Below are positions 45,846-53,990 of a stretch of DNA of 64,000 nt, piece after piece (the first letter of the stretch is position 1; each line of letters starts with the position of its first letter). The translations under genes were made by a program, and so were the position numbers. This DNA comes from Streptomyces sp. MH60 (GTDB lineage: Bacteria; Actinomycetota; Actinomycetes; Streptomycetales; Streptomycetaceae): NCBI RefSeq assembly GCF_002939385.1, contig NZ_MULI01000011.1, positions 62,001-126,000 of the forward strand. Reading direction: 5' to 3'. The notes below the pieces were generated by a model. The model had not been told where the DNA came from, did no database searches, and saw only the letters and a list, made by a program, of their open reading frames with translations.

Positions 45846-45971
45846 CACCGGACTCTGAAGACCACGCTCTCCCGAACGATGCCGCAGATGGGGAGCAGGC
45901 CCGCGCACAGCAGCCCGGGACCACGGAGGGGCGGCGCCACTTTTCGGCACGCCCTCCGGAGGACCGCACCC

Positions 45972-46841
45972 ATGCATTCCACGCACCGCCCGCACCTCGG
46001 CCTCGGCCTGCCCGTCGACGACCCCGCCCTGCTGCCGGAATGGGCACGGCGCGCCGACGCGCTCCCGTTCAGCACGCTCGGCCTGCTCGACCGGCTCGTC
46101 TACGACAACCCCGAACCCCTGATCACCCTCGCGACCCTCGCCGGCGCCACCTCCCGCATCCGCCTTCAGACCGAGGTGCTGATCGCCCCCGTCCACAACA
46201 CCGCGCTGCTCGCCAAGCAGACCGCCACCCTCGACCGGCTGACCGGCGGCCGCTTCACGCTCGGCATCGGAGTCGGCGGGCGGGCCGACGACTGCCTCGC
46301 CGCGGGCATCGACACGCACCGCCGGGGCCGCCGCCTCGACGAGCAGATGACCCTCCTGCGCCGCACCTGGAACGGCGAGCCCTACGGCGCGGACGTCGGC
46401 CCCGTCGGACCCCGCCCCACCACGCCCGGCGGACCGCGGGTGCTGTTCGGCGGCTTCGCCCCGGCCGCCCTGGAACGGGTCGGCCGCTTCGGCGACGGCT
46501 TCCTCGGCGCCGCGCTGCCCGCCGCGCACATGTCCGGCCTGTTCCGTCAGGTCGAGGCGGTCTGGCAGAAGTACGACCGCCCGGGCCGACCGCACCTGGT
46601 CGCCCAGGCGAGCGTCGCCCTCGGCCCCGACGAGACGGTGGAGCGGGCCCGGCGCAACCTCCGCGACTACTACGCCTTCACCGGACGCGCCGAGTACATG
46701 ACCAAGGGCCTGCTCACCGGCGCACGGGAGATCCGCGCCGCCGTCGACGCCTTCCGGGACATCGGCGCCGACGAGGTCGTGTTCTACTGCTGGTCCTCGG
46801 ACCCCGACCAGGTCGACCGCCTCGCCGAGACCCTGTTCTGA
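45972..46841 (+). CDS. LLM-class flavin/F420-dependent oxidoreductase
   Basis: A 289-residue luciferase-like TIM barrel. Landmarks: LGLGLPVDDPALLPEWARRA, IRLQTEVLIAPVHNTALLAK, FTLGIGVGGRADD and a C-terminal GADEVVFYCWSSDPDQVDRL. It is shorter than, and only distantly similar to, the enzyme at 8980. Monocistronic, with GGAGG about 9 bases before the ATG. The substrate is unknown. Confidence 0.85.
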   Translation: MHSTHRPHLGLGLPVDDPALLPEWARRADALPFSTLGLLDRLVYDNPEPLITLATLAGATSRIRLQTEVLIAPVHNTALLAKQTATLDRLTGGRFTLGIGVGGRADDCLAAGIDTHRRGRRLDEQMTLLRRTWNGEPYGADVGPVGPRPTTPGGPRVLFGGFAPAALERVGRFGDGFLGAALPAAHMSGLFRQVEAVWQKYDRPGRPHLVAQASVALGPDETVERARRNLRDYYAFTGRAEYMTKGLLTGAREIRAAVDAFRDIGADEVVFYCWSSDPDQVDRLAETLF

Positions 46842-46863
46842 CCGTCCTCGCGACCGTCGCGGC

Positions 46864-47589
46864 TCAGCCCAGCCCGCGCAGCAGCTCGGGCAGGGCGGTG
46901 CCGATCGGCTCCCGGACCACCTCGTCGGCGAGGTCGTCGTAGGGCGTGGGCTCCGCGTTGACGACGACCAGCCGCGCCCCGTGCCCGACGGCGACGCCGG
47001 CCAGCCCGGCGGCGGGCTCCACCTGGAGACTGGTGCCGACCGCGACGAACACCTGGCACGCCTTGCTGATGGCGGCCGCCTCGCCCAGCACCACCGGGTC
47101 GAGGCGCTCGCCGAACATCACGGTGGCCGGCTTCAGGATGCCGCCGCACTCCAGACACGGCGGGTCCTCCTCACCGGCCTCGATCCGGGCGAGGGCGTCC
47201 GCCATCGGCCCCCGGGCCCCGCAGCCGGTGCACACGCAGGAGCGCGCGGAACCGTGCAGTTCGAGGACCTTGCGGGCGGAGACCCCGGCGAGCTGGTGCA
47301 GACCGTCCACGTTCTGCGTGAGCACGCGGACCGGCACCCCGCGCCGCTCCAGCTCGGCCACCGCACGGTGCGCCGCGTTCGGCTCGGCGTGCAGCGCCGC
47401 GCTGTCGCGCCGCATCAGCCACGAGCGCCGCCTGATCTCCGGATCGCCCATGTAGTACGCGTACGTGACGAGCTTCTCGGCCTCCGGGTCGCGCCGCCAC
47501 AGCCCGTTGGGACCGCGGTAGTCGGGAATGCCGGAGTCGGTGGAGACGCCGGCACCGCTGAGGACGGCGACGAGGGGCTTGCCGGTCAT
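46864..47589 (-). CDS. Sirtuin (NAD-dependent protein deacylase)
   Basis: A 241-residue Sir2 enzyme that removes acyl groups from lysines using NAD, giving O-acyl-ADP-ribose. NAD-binding GAGVSTDSGIPDYRG (about 12-26), TQNVDGLH (91-98), catalytic H112 (LELHGSARSC), a four-Cys zinc ribbon (C120, C123, C145, C148) and VVNAEPTPYD. The ATG has no ribosome site, but TACCCT lies 7 bases upstream, suggesting a leaderless mRNA. It is one of the sirtuins expected in Streptomyces. Acetyl-CoA synthetase is a plausible target for the family, but not visible here. Confidence 0.93.
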   Translation of the reverse strand: MTGKPLVAVLSGAGVSTDSGIPDYRGPNGLWRRDPEAEKLVTYAYYMGDPEIRRRSWLMRRDSAALHAEPNAAHRAVAELERRGVPVRVLTQNVDGLHQLAGVSARKVLELHGSARSCVCTGCGARGPMADALARIEAGEEDPPCLECGGILKPATVMFGERLDPVVLGEAAAISKACQVFVAVGTSLQVEPAAGLAGVAVGHGARLVVVNAEPTPYDDLADEVVREPIGTALPELLRGLG

Positions 47590-47629
47590 GCGGACGAGGG
47601 TAGGGCGCCGGGGTGCGGCCGGCGAACGG

Positions 47630-48124
47630 TTATCGGTCGACCCGCACGCCGTCGACCAGCTCGGCGGCGCCGGAGCCGTCCGCCAGCACGTCCAGCGCGG
47701 CCAGCACCCGGCCGTGCAGGGAACCGAGCAGGTGGCCGCCGAGTTCCTCGCGCGGCACCAGCCGCCAGGACAGCAGCTCCTCCTCCTGCAGCCGGACCGC
47801 CTTGAGATCGTCCTCCGACAGGACCCCGCCGTCGTACAGGTACGCCACGATCGGCGGCCTGCCCGCCCCGCTCGACCAGTCCACCGCGAGCAGCCGGCCG
47901 ATCCGCGCGTCGAGGCCGATCTCCTCCAGGGTCTCCCGCCACGCGCCCTGCCGCGGGGTCTCCCCGGCGTCGGACTCGATGGTCCCGCCCGGCAGGGTCC
48001 ACCCCTCGCGGTAGTTGGGCTCGACGAGCAGCACCCGCCCCTCGGCGTCCCGGAAGACCGCGGCGGCACCGGCGAGGACACGGGGCAGACCGGCGATGTA
48101 GGTGGCGTAGTCAGCAGTGGTCAT
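47630..48124 (-). CDS. Nudix hydrolase
   Basis: A 164-residue pyrophosphohydrolase with a Nudix box in canonical arrangement: GGTIESDAGETPRQGAWRET followed by LEEIGL (G-x5-E-x7-R-E-x2-E-E-x-G). A hydrophobic strand AAAVFRDAEGRVLLVEPNYR precedes it. The substrate is not predictable. TACGCT lies 6 bases before the ATG and there is no ribosome site, so a leaderless mRNA is likely. Same strand as the sirtuin, 40 bases upstream. Confidence 0.9.
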   Translation of the reverse strand: MTTADYATYIAGLPRVLAGAAAVFRDAEGRVLLVEPNYREGWTLPGGTIESDAGETPRQGAWRETLEEIGLDARIGRLLAVDWSSGAGRPPIVAYLYDGGVLSEDDLKAVRLQEEELLSWRLVPREELGGHLLGSLHGRVLAALDVLADGSGAAELVDGVRVDR

Positions 48125-48294
48125 CCCGGAAGCGTAACGAGCCCGCCCCCGGGCCCGGGGCACCCCCGGGCCCGGGCCCACGGCCGGTTCCAGGGTGTGG
48201 GCAGGGCATGACGGCACGGGCGTCCTCCGGTTAGGGTCGCAGCGGCGCGACTGCCTTGACGTGCGCAAGGCTCGAAGAGCAAGGGGAGAGCAAG

Positions 48295-49452
48295 GTGGCT
48301 GACGCTGCTGTGGACGGGACCCGCCGGGTACTCGTCGCCGCGGACAAGTTCAAGGGCTCGCTGACGGCCGTCGAGGTCGCCGAGCGGGTCACGGCCGGAC
48401 TGCGCCGCGTCGTGCCGGACGTCCAGGTCGAAGCGCTGCCCGTCGCCGACGGCGGCGACGGCACGGTGGCCGCCGCGGTCGCGGCCGGGTTCGAGCGCCG
48501 GGAGGTACGGGTCGCCGGCCCCCTCGGCGACGAGGTGACGGCGGCGTACGCGCTGCGCGAGGACACCGCGGTGGTGGAGATGGCGGAGGCCAGCGGCCTC
48601 CAGCGGCTCCCGGAAGGTGTCCTCGCACCGCTGACCGCGTCCACGTACGGCTCCGGCGAGCTGCTGCGGGCCGCGCTGGACGCGGGCGCGCGGACGATCG
48701 TGTTCGGGGTCGGCGGCAGCGCCACCACGGACGGCGGCGCCGGGATGCTGGCCGCGCTGGGCGCGCGGTTCCTGGACGGCGACGGGGAGCCCGTCGCGCC
48801 GGGCGGGGGCGGCCTCGCCGGGCTGGCCTCGGCCGACCTGTCCGGCCTCGACCCCCGCCTGTCCGACGTGGCGCTGGTGCTCGCCAGCGACGTCGACAAT
48901 CCGCTGACCGGACCCAAGGGCGCCCCGGCGGTCTACGGGCCGCAGAAGGGCGCCTCGCCGGACGACGTGACGGCCCTGGACGCGGCCCTCGCGCACTTCG
49001 CGAAGGTGCTGGAGCAGACGGAGGGCGTGGGCGCGCGCGCCGCCGAGTACGCCGCCTCCCCGGGCGCGGGAGCGGCGGGCGGCATCGGGTTCGGGGCGAT
49101 GCTGCTGGGGGCGCGGTTCCGGCCCGGCATCGAGGTGATGCTGGACGTGCTGGGCTTCGCGCCGGCGCTGGACCGGGCGGACCTGGTCATCACCGGGGAG
49201 GGCTCGCTGGACGAGCAGACCCTGCACGGGAAGGCACCGGCGGGCGTCGCGGCGGCGGCCCGGGCCGCGGGCAAGGAGGTCGTCGCGGTGTGCGGCCGCC
49301 TCGCGCTGCCGGCGGAGACGCTGGGGCGGGCGGGGATCCGGCGGGCGTACCCCCTGACGGATGTCGAACCGGACGTCGCGAAGTGCATCGCGAACGCGGG
49401 ACCCATCCTGGAGCGGGTGGCGGAGTCCATCGCGCGGGACTTCGTCGCGTAG
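48295..49452 (+). CDS. glxK: Glycerate kinase (GarK/GlxK type)
   Basis: Phosphorylates D-glycerate to 2- or 3-phosphoglycerate, channelling glyoxylate-derived glycerate into central metabolism. The 385-residue protein matches the type-1 family: VLVAADKFKGSLTAVEVAER at the start, LPVADGGDGTVAA, GVGGSATTDGGAGMLAALGA, and VITGEGSLDEQTLHGKAP near the C-terminus. GTG start with GGGGAG 7 bases upstream. Not linked by operon to the ethylmalonyl-CoA genes, although those generate glyoxylate. Confidence 0.93.
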   Translation: MADAAVDGTRRVLVAADKFKGSLTAVEVAERVTAGLRRVVPDVQVEALPVADGGDGTVAAAVAAGFERREVRVAGPLGDEVTAAYALREDTAVVEMAEASGLQRLPEGVLAPLTASTYGSGELLRAALDAGARTIVFGVGGSATTDGGAGMLAALGARFLDGDGEPVAPGGGGLAGLASADLSGLDPRLSDVALVLASDVDNPLTGPKGAPAVYGPQKGASPDDVTALDAALAHFAKVLEQTEGVGARAAEYAASPGAGAAGGIGFGAMLLGARFRPGIEVMLDVLGFAPALDRADLVITGEGSLDEQTLHGKAPAGVAAAARAAGKEVVAVCGRLALPAETLGRAGIRRAYPLTDVEPDVAKCIANAGPILERVAESIARDFVA

Positions 49453-49525
49453 GGAAGTCTCCGGCCCGTGTACCTCGCCTCTGTCCCCACCGAGTCGGGT
49501 GGCGGGTGGGCAATAGGCCGGGGGT

Positions 49526-49544
49526 CTGGGGGCGGAGCCCCCAG
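49526..49544. terminator. Hairpin downstream of glycerate kinase
   Basis: CTGGGGGC (49526-49533) pairs with GCCCCCAG (49537-49544) across a 3-base loop. The sequence GGGTCTGGGGGCGGAGCCCC is a familiar intergenic hairpin type in streptomycetes. Confidence 0.65.
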
Positions 49545-49582
49545 GGACGCCGCCACCGACGCCGGGCACGCACACAACGGAA

Positions 49583-49613
49583 GGGCCCCGAACCCAACCC
49601 GGTTCCGGGGCCC
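49583..49613. terminator. Second hairpin between convergent glxK and pssA
   Basis: GGGCCCCG (49583-49590) pairs with CGGGGCCC (49606-49613). An inner GAACC/GGTT pairing extends the stem with one bulge. It serves as a terminator for pssA on the minus strand and possibly for glxK. Confidence 0.65.
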
Positions 49614-49633
49614 ACCAGCGTCAGCGCCACGCG

Positions 49634-50482
49634 CTACGGCAATTGCGCCGCCCGCGCCTCCCGCCGATTGTCACGGAAATTGTTCACCCTGCGAGCGGTC
49701 GCGAACAGCGGAATCACCGCCCCCATCACCAACTGCAACGCACACCCCGTCTGCAGCAGCAGCTGCCCGCTCGGCGCGTCGAACGCCCACCCGGCCAGCA
49801 GCCCCATCGACAGGACGATCCACGACAGCATCGCCACCGCGAGGCGCCCCCGCGGCTTCGGGTACTCGACCCGGCTCACCATCAGCCAGGCCGTGCCGAG
49901 GATCGCCAGCAGCGTCGCCACGAACGGCAGCTCGAGCAGCACGATCGACACCACGGTCAGCGCGCCGAACGGCGACGGCATGCCCTGGAACGTGCCGTCC
50001 TTGACCGTGACGCAGGAGAACCGCGCGAGCCGCAGCACCACCGCCAGCAGCACCACGATCGCCCCCACCGCCGCCACCCGCTGGTAGGCGTCGTCGGCGA
50101 CCATGCCGTAGACGAGGACGAAGTACGCCGGCGCGAGGCCGAAGCTGATCAGGTCGGAGAGGTTGTCCAGCTCCGCGCCCATGGGCGAGGACCGCAGCTT
50201 GCGGGCGACCAGACCGTCGAACAGGTCGAAGATCGCCGCGCACAGCATCAGGATGACCGCGGTGGCCGCGCTGTGCCGGGCCATGCCCGACTCGTCGCTG
50301 CCCATGAGGTGGGGGATGAGGATGCCGGTGGTGGTGAAGTACACCGCCATGAAGCCGCACGTGGCGTTGCCGAGCGTGAGGGTGTCGGCTATCGACAGGC
50401 GGAGCGAGAGCGGCATCTCCTCCTCGTCGTCCATCTCGTCGGCCTCCGGCACCCATCCGGCCTGGGTCTGCGGATCAATCAC
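49634..50482 (-). CDS. pssA: CDP-diacylglycerol--serine O-phosphatidyltransferase
   Basis: Membrane enzyme that makes phosphatidylserine from CDP-diacylglycerol and serine. The CDP-alcohol phosphatidyltransferase motif D-G-x2-A-R-x8-G-x3-D-x3-D is complete: FDGLVARKLRSSPMGAELDN followed by LSD. About eight hydrophobic segments; 282 residues from the GTG at 50482, overlapping the psd stop by 8 bases (a TTG at 50488 is also possible). Together with psd it forms the phosphatidylethanolamine pathway in one transcript. Confidence 0.93.
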   Translation of the reverse strand: MIDPQTQAGWVPEADEMDDEEEMPLSLRLSIADTLTLGNATCGFMAVYFTTTGILIPHLMGSDESGMARHSAATAVILMLCAAIFDLFDGLVARKLRSSPMGAELDNLSDLISFGLAPAYFVLVYGMVADDAYQRVAAVGAIVVLLAVVLRLARFSCVTVKDGTFQGMPSPFGALTVVSIVLLELPFVATLLAILGTAWLMVSRVEYPKPRGRLAVAMLSWIVLSMGLLAGWAFDAPSGQLLLQTGCALQLVMGAVIPLFATARRVNNFRDNRREARAAQLP

Positions 50483-51131
50483 GGTCAATTCGAGTCACCC
50501 CAGCCACCGTCTTCTGACCCACCTCGACATCCACCTCGACACCCTCCGGCAGGTACAGGTCGACACGGGAGCCGAAGCGGATCAGACCGACCCGCTCACC
50601 CTGCTCGACCTTGGTGCCCTGCGGCACGTACGGGACGATGCGGCGGGCCACCGCGCCGGCGATCTGGATCATCTCGATGTCGCCCAGCTCGGTGTCGAAG
50701 TGCCACACGACGCGCTCGTTGTTCTCGCTCTCCTTGTTGAAAGCGGGAACGAAGCCGCCCGGCACGTGCTCGACCGAGGTCACCGTGCCCGACAGCGGGG
50801 CGCGGTTCACGTGGACGTTGAGCGGGCTCATGAAGATCGCGACGCGGGTGCGGCCGTCCTTCCACGGCATGATGCTCTGCACCACACCGTCGGCGGGCGA
50901 GACGACCCGGCCCTGGGTGATCTCGCGCTCGGGGTCGCGGAAGAACCACAGCATCCCCGCCGCGAGCGCGGTGGCGGGGACGGCGACGGCCTTGGCGGCG
51001 CCGGAACGGCGGGCCCGCAGGAGGCTGACGGCTGCGGTGGCGACGGTCGGCAGAAGCCACGGCGATGCTCCGCGCGCGAGGCGTACGCCGGCGAGGCTGT
51101 CGCGAGGTGCAGAGGTTTGGCTGTGGGGCAT
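50475..51131 (-). CDS. psd: Phosphatidylserine decarboxylase proenzyme
   Basis: Pyruvoyl-dependent decarboxylase that converts phosphatidylserine to phosphatidylethanolamine. The 218-residue, short (archaeal/Psd-A) form has N-terminal membrane segments, PADGVVQSI, PLNVHVNRAPLSG and the self-cleavage site Gly-Ser in RFGSRVDLYLP (the pyruvoyl group forms from the Ser). AAGG precedes the ATG. pssA follows with overlapping ends. Confidence 0.93.
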   Translation of the reverse strand: MPHSQTSAPRDSLAGVRLARGASPWLLPTVATAAVSLLRARRSGAAKAVAVPATALAAGMLWFFRDPEREITQGRVVSPADGVVQSIMPWKDGRTRVAIFMSPLNVHVNRAPLSGTVTSVEHVPGGFVPAFNKESENNERVVWHFDTELGDIEMIQIAGAVARRIVPYVPQGTKVEQGERVGLIRFGSRVDLYLPEGVEVDVEVGQKTVAGVTRIDRD

Positions 51132-51301
51132 GGATGACCTTCGTAGCGGATGATGCCGCGCTCTGACGGGGGACGGCGGCTTTCCGGCGATCGTAGCGGC
51201 TTCCCGCCGCAACTGGGTAAGCCAGGAAGCCGAGTCGGCGGCCGAACACTGCCTACGGGGTGTGACCTTCTTCTCCAAGAAAACACCCCGTATCCGGACA
51301 T

Positions 51302-52507
51302 CTAACCCTGGAACCGATACTCTTCGAGCAGCCGGCGGCCGATGATCATTTTCTGGATCTCGGCGGTGCCTTCACCGATGAGCAGCATCGGCGCCTCGCG
51401 GTAGAGACGCTCGATCTCGTACTCCTTGGAGAAGCCGTATCCGCCGTGGATCCGGAAGGCGTCCTCCACGACCTCTTTGCAGTACTCGGAGGCGAGGTAC
51501 TTGGCCATCCCCGCTTCCAGGTCGTTTCGTTCGCCCGAGTCCTTTTTGCGCGCAGCGTTCACCATCATCGCATGCGCCGCCTCCACCTTGGTAGCCATCT
51601 CCGCGAGCTTGAACTGGATGGCCTGGTGCTGGGCGATCTGCTTGCCGAAAGTATGACGCTGCTGGGCGTACCGGACGCCGAGTTCGAAGGCACGCTGAGC
51701 GACGCCGCAGCCACGGGCCGCCACGTTGACGCGGCCGACCTCGACGCCGTCCATCATTTGGTAAAAACCTCGGCCGGTGACGCCGCCGAGCACCCGATTG
51801 GCCGGAATGCGCAGGCCGTCCATGATCAGCTCGGTGGTGTCGACGCCCTTGTAGCCCATCTTGTCGATCTTGCCGGGGATGGTCAGCCCCGGGCGGACCT
51901 CACCGAAACCGGGCTCCTTCTCCACCAGGAAGGTCGTCATCGACTTGTGGGGAGCGGTCCCCTCGGGGTGACCCTCGTCACTCTTCACCAGGACGGCCAC
52001 GAGGGACGACGTGCCGCCGTTGGTCAGCCACATCTTCTGGCCGTTCAGGACGTACTCCTCGCCGTCCCGCACCGCCTTCGAGGAGATCGCCGAGACGTCC
52101 GAGCCCAGCGCCGGCTCGGACATCGAGAAGGCGCCCCGGATGTCGCCCGCGGCCATGCGGGGCAGGAAGTGGTCCTTCTGCTCCCGCGTGCCGTGCTGCT
52201 TGAGCATGTACGCCACGATGAAGTGCGTGTTGATGATGCCGGACACCGACATCCAGCCGCGGGCGATCTCCTCCACGCACAGGGCGTAGGTCAGGAGCGA
52301 CTCGCCGAGGCCCCCGTACTCCTCGGGGATCATCAGGCCGAACAGACCGAGTTCCTTCAGTCCGTCGACGATGTCCTGCGGGTACTCGTCGCGGTGCTCC
52401 AGCTCGGTGGCGACCGGGATGATCTCCTTGTCCACGAAGTCCCGGACGGTGGAGAGGATCTCCCGCTGGACGTCCGTGAGCCCGTGGGTCTGGGCGAGAC
52501 GGCTCAT
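51302..52507 (-). CDS. mcd: Acyl-CoA dehydrogenase, methylsuccinyl-CoA dehydrogenase of the ethylmalonyl-CoA pathway
   Basis: FAD enzyme expected to oxidise (2S)-methylsuccinyl-CoA to mesaconyl-CoA. The 401-residue protein has the acyl-CoA dehydrogenase landmarks: AFSMSEPALGSDVSAI, YVLNGQKMWLTNGG, RHTFGKQIAQHQAIQFKLAE and RIHGGYGFSKEYEIERLYRE. It is shorter than alphaproteobacterial Mcd, which has an N-terminal extension; the assignment rests on operon position behind mch. It starts 2 bases after the mch stop, so it is coupled. Last gene of the ccr operon. Confidence 0.85.
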   Translation of the reverse strand: MSRLAQTHGLTDVQREILSTVRDFVDKEIIPVATELEHRDEYPQDIVDGLKELGLFGLMIPEEYGGLGESLLTYALCVEEIARGWMSVSGIINTHFIVAYMLKQHGTREQKDHFLPRMAAGDIRGAFSMSEPALGSDVSAISSKAVRDGEEYVLNGQKMWLTNGGTSSLVAVLVKSDEGHPEGTAPHKSMTTFLVEKEPGFGEVRPGLTIPGKIDKMGYKGVDTTELIMDGLRIPANRVLGGVTGRGFYQMMDGVEVGRVNVAARGCGVAQRAFELGVRYAQQRHTFGKQIAQHQAIQFKLAEMATKVEAAHAMMVNAARKKDSGERNDLEAGMAKYLASEYCKEVVEDAFRIHGGYGFSKEYEIERLYREAPMLLIGEGTAEIQKMIIGRRLLEEYRFQG

Positions 52508-52509
52508 CT

Positions 52510-53022
52510 CTACTTCCCCTGTTCCTTCAGCTCGGGGCGGCCCGGCTGCTCGCCGCCGCGCTCCTTGACGTACGTCTCGGTCGGCACCATCACCTTGCGG
52601 CGGAAGACGCACACGAGCGTGCCGTCCTGCTTGTAGCCCTTGGTCTCGACGTGCACGATGCCGCGGTCGCTCTTCGACTTCGACGGCCACTTGTCGAGCA
52701 CCGTCGTCTGGCCGTAGACCGTGTCGCCGTGGAAGGTCGGCGCCACGTGCTTGAGCGACTCGATCTCCAGGTTGGCGATCGCCTTGCCGGAGACGTCCGG
52801 GACGGACATGCCGAGCAGGAGCGAGTAGACGTAGTTGCCCACCACCACGTTCTTGCCGAAGTCCGTCGTCTTCTCGGCGTAGTTGGTGTCCATGTGGAGC
52901 GGGTGGTGGTTCATGGTGAGGAGGCAGAACAGGTGGTCGTCGTACTCCGTGACCGTCTTCCCCGGCCAGTGCTTGTACGTCGCCCCGACCTCGAACTCCT
53001 CGTAGGTGCGTCCGAACTGCAT
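52510..53022 (-). CDS. mch: MaoC-family mesaconyl-CoA hydratase
   Basis: A 170-residue single hot-dog-fold hydratase: FEVGATYKHWPGKTVTEYDD, then FCLLTMNHHPLHMDTNYAEK with the MaoC catalytic Asp/His region, GNYVYSLLLGMSV, and HVAPTFHGDTVYGQTTVLDK. It should convert mesaconyl-CoA to beta-methylmalyl-CoA. Five bases after mcl; the ATG start is shared with that tight packing. Alphaproteobacterial Mch is about twice this size, so this is the short actinobacterial form. Confidence 0.85.
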   Translation of the reverse strand: MQFGRTYEEFEVGATYKHWPGKTVTEYDDHLFCLLTMNHHPLHMDTNYAEKTTDFGKNVVVGNYVYSLLLGMSVPDVSGKAIANLEIESLKHVAPTFHGDTVYGQTTVLDKWPSKSKSDRGIVHVETKGYKQDGTLVCVFRRKVMVPTETYVKERGGEQPGRPELKEQGK

Positions 53023-53027
53023 CGCCC

Positions 53028-53990
53028 TCAGCCCTCCGGGATCTCGAACTTCGACGTGCGCTGCAGGCCGGCCGCACGTCCCTTGCCGGAGACGACCAGC
53101 GCCATCTTGCGGCTGGCCTCGTCGATCATCTCGTCGCCGAGCATCGCCGAGCCCTTCTTGCCGCCCGCCTCGGACGTGTAGTAGTCGTACGCGTCCAGGA
53201 TCAGCTCGGCGTGGTCGTAGTCCTCCTGGGAGGGCGAGAAGATCTCGTTGGACGCCTCGACCTGGCCCGGGTGCAGCACCCACTTGCCGTCGAAGCCGAG
53301 GGCGGCGGCGCGCTGCGCGACCTCGCGGTAGCCGTCCACGTTGCGGATCTGCAGGTAGGGGCCGTCGATCGCCTGGAGGTCGTTGGCGCGGGCGGCCATC
53401 AGGATCTTCATCAGGATGTAGTGGTAGGCGTCGGCGGGGTAGCCGGGCGGCTGCTCGCCCACGACGAGGGACTTCATGTTGATGGAGGCCATGAAGTCGG
53501 CCGGGCCGAAGATGATGGTCTCCACGCGCGGGCTCGCCTGGGCGATCTCGTTGACGTTGTTGAGACCCCGGGCGTTCTCGATCTGCGCCTCGATGCCGAT
53601 CCGGCCGACCTCGAAGCCCATCGTCTTCTCGATCTGGGTGAGGAGGAGGTCCAGGGCGACGACCTGCTGGGCGTCCTGGACCTTCGGCAGCATGATGCAG
53701 TCCAGGTTCGGGCCCGCGCCCTCCACCACCGTCACGACGTCCCGGTAGGTCCACTCGGTCGTCCAGTCGTTGACGCGCACGACGCGGGTCTTGCCGGTCC
53801 AGTCGCCCTCGTTGAGGAACTTGACGATGGTGTGCCGCGCCTCGGGCTTGGCGAGCGGCGCGCAGGCATCCTCCAGGTCGAGGAAGACCTGGTCCGCCGG
53901 GAGGCCCTGGGCCTTCTCCAGGAAGCGGGGGTTGCTTCCCGGGACCGCCAGGCAGGAGCGCCGGGGGCGGAGACGGTTGACCGTGGTCAT
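53028..53990 (-). CDS. mcl: HpcH/HpaI-family malyl-CoA/beta-methylmalyl-CoA lyase
   Basis: A 320-residue TIM-barrel CoA lyase (CitE-like). It should split beta-methylmalyl-CoA to glyoxylate and propionyl-CoA, the payoff step of the pathway. Features: RRSCLAVPGSNPRFLEKAQG, metal/acid site LDLEDACAP, IEAQIENARGLNNV (metal-binding Glu), FGPADFMASI with the Asp ligand, and GKWVLHPGQVEASNEIFSPS. Its ATG overlaps the meaA stop by ATGA. Confidence 0.9.
   Translation of the reverse strand: MTTVNRLRPRRSCLAVPGSNPRFLEKAQGLPADQVFLDLEDACAPLAKPEARHTIVKFLNEGDWTGKTRVVRVNDWTTEWTYRDVVTVVEGAGPNLDCIMLPKVQDAQQVVALDLLLTQIEKTMGFEVGRIGIEAQIENARGLNNVNEIAQASPRVETIIFGPADFMASINMKSLVVGEQPPGYPADAYHYILMKILMAARANDLQAIDGPYLQIRNVDGYREVAQRAAALGFDGKWVLHPGQVEASNEIFSPSQEDYDHAELILDAYDYYTSEAGGKKGSAMLGDEMIDEASRKMALVVSGKGRAAGLQRTSKFEIPEG

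Noticed and set aside
45846..45971. LLM leader as a known riboswitch
   Set aside because: I see no conserved core of the SAM, cobalamin, TPP, FMN or glycine classes; only a local hairpin at the ribosome site.
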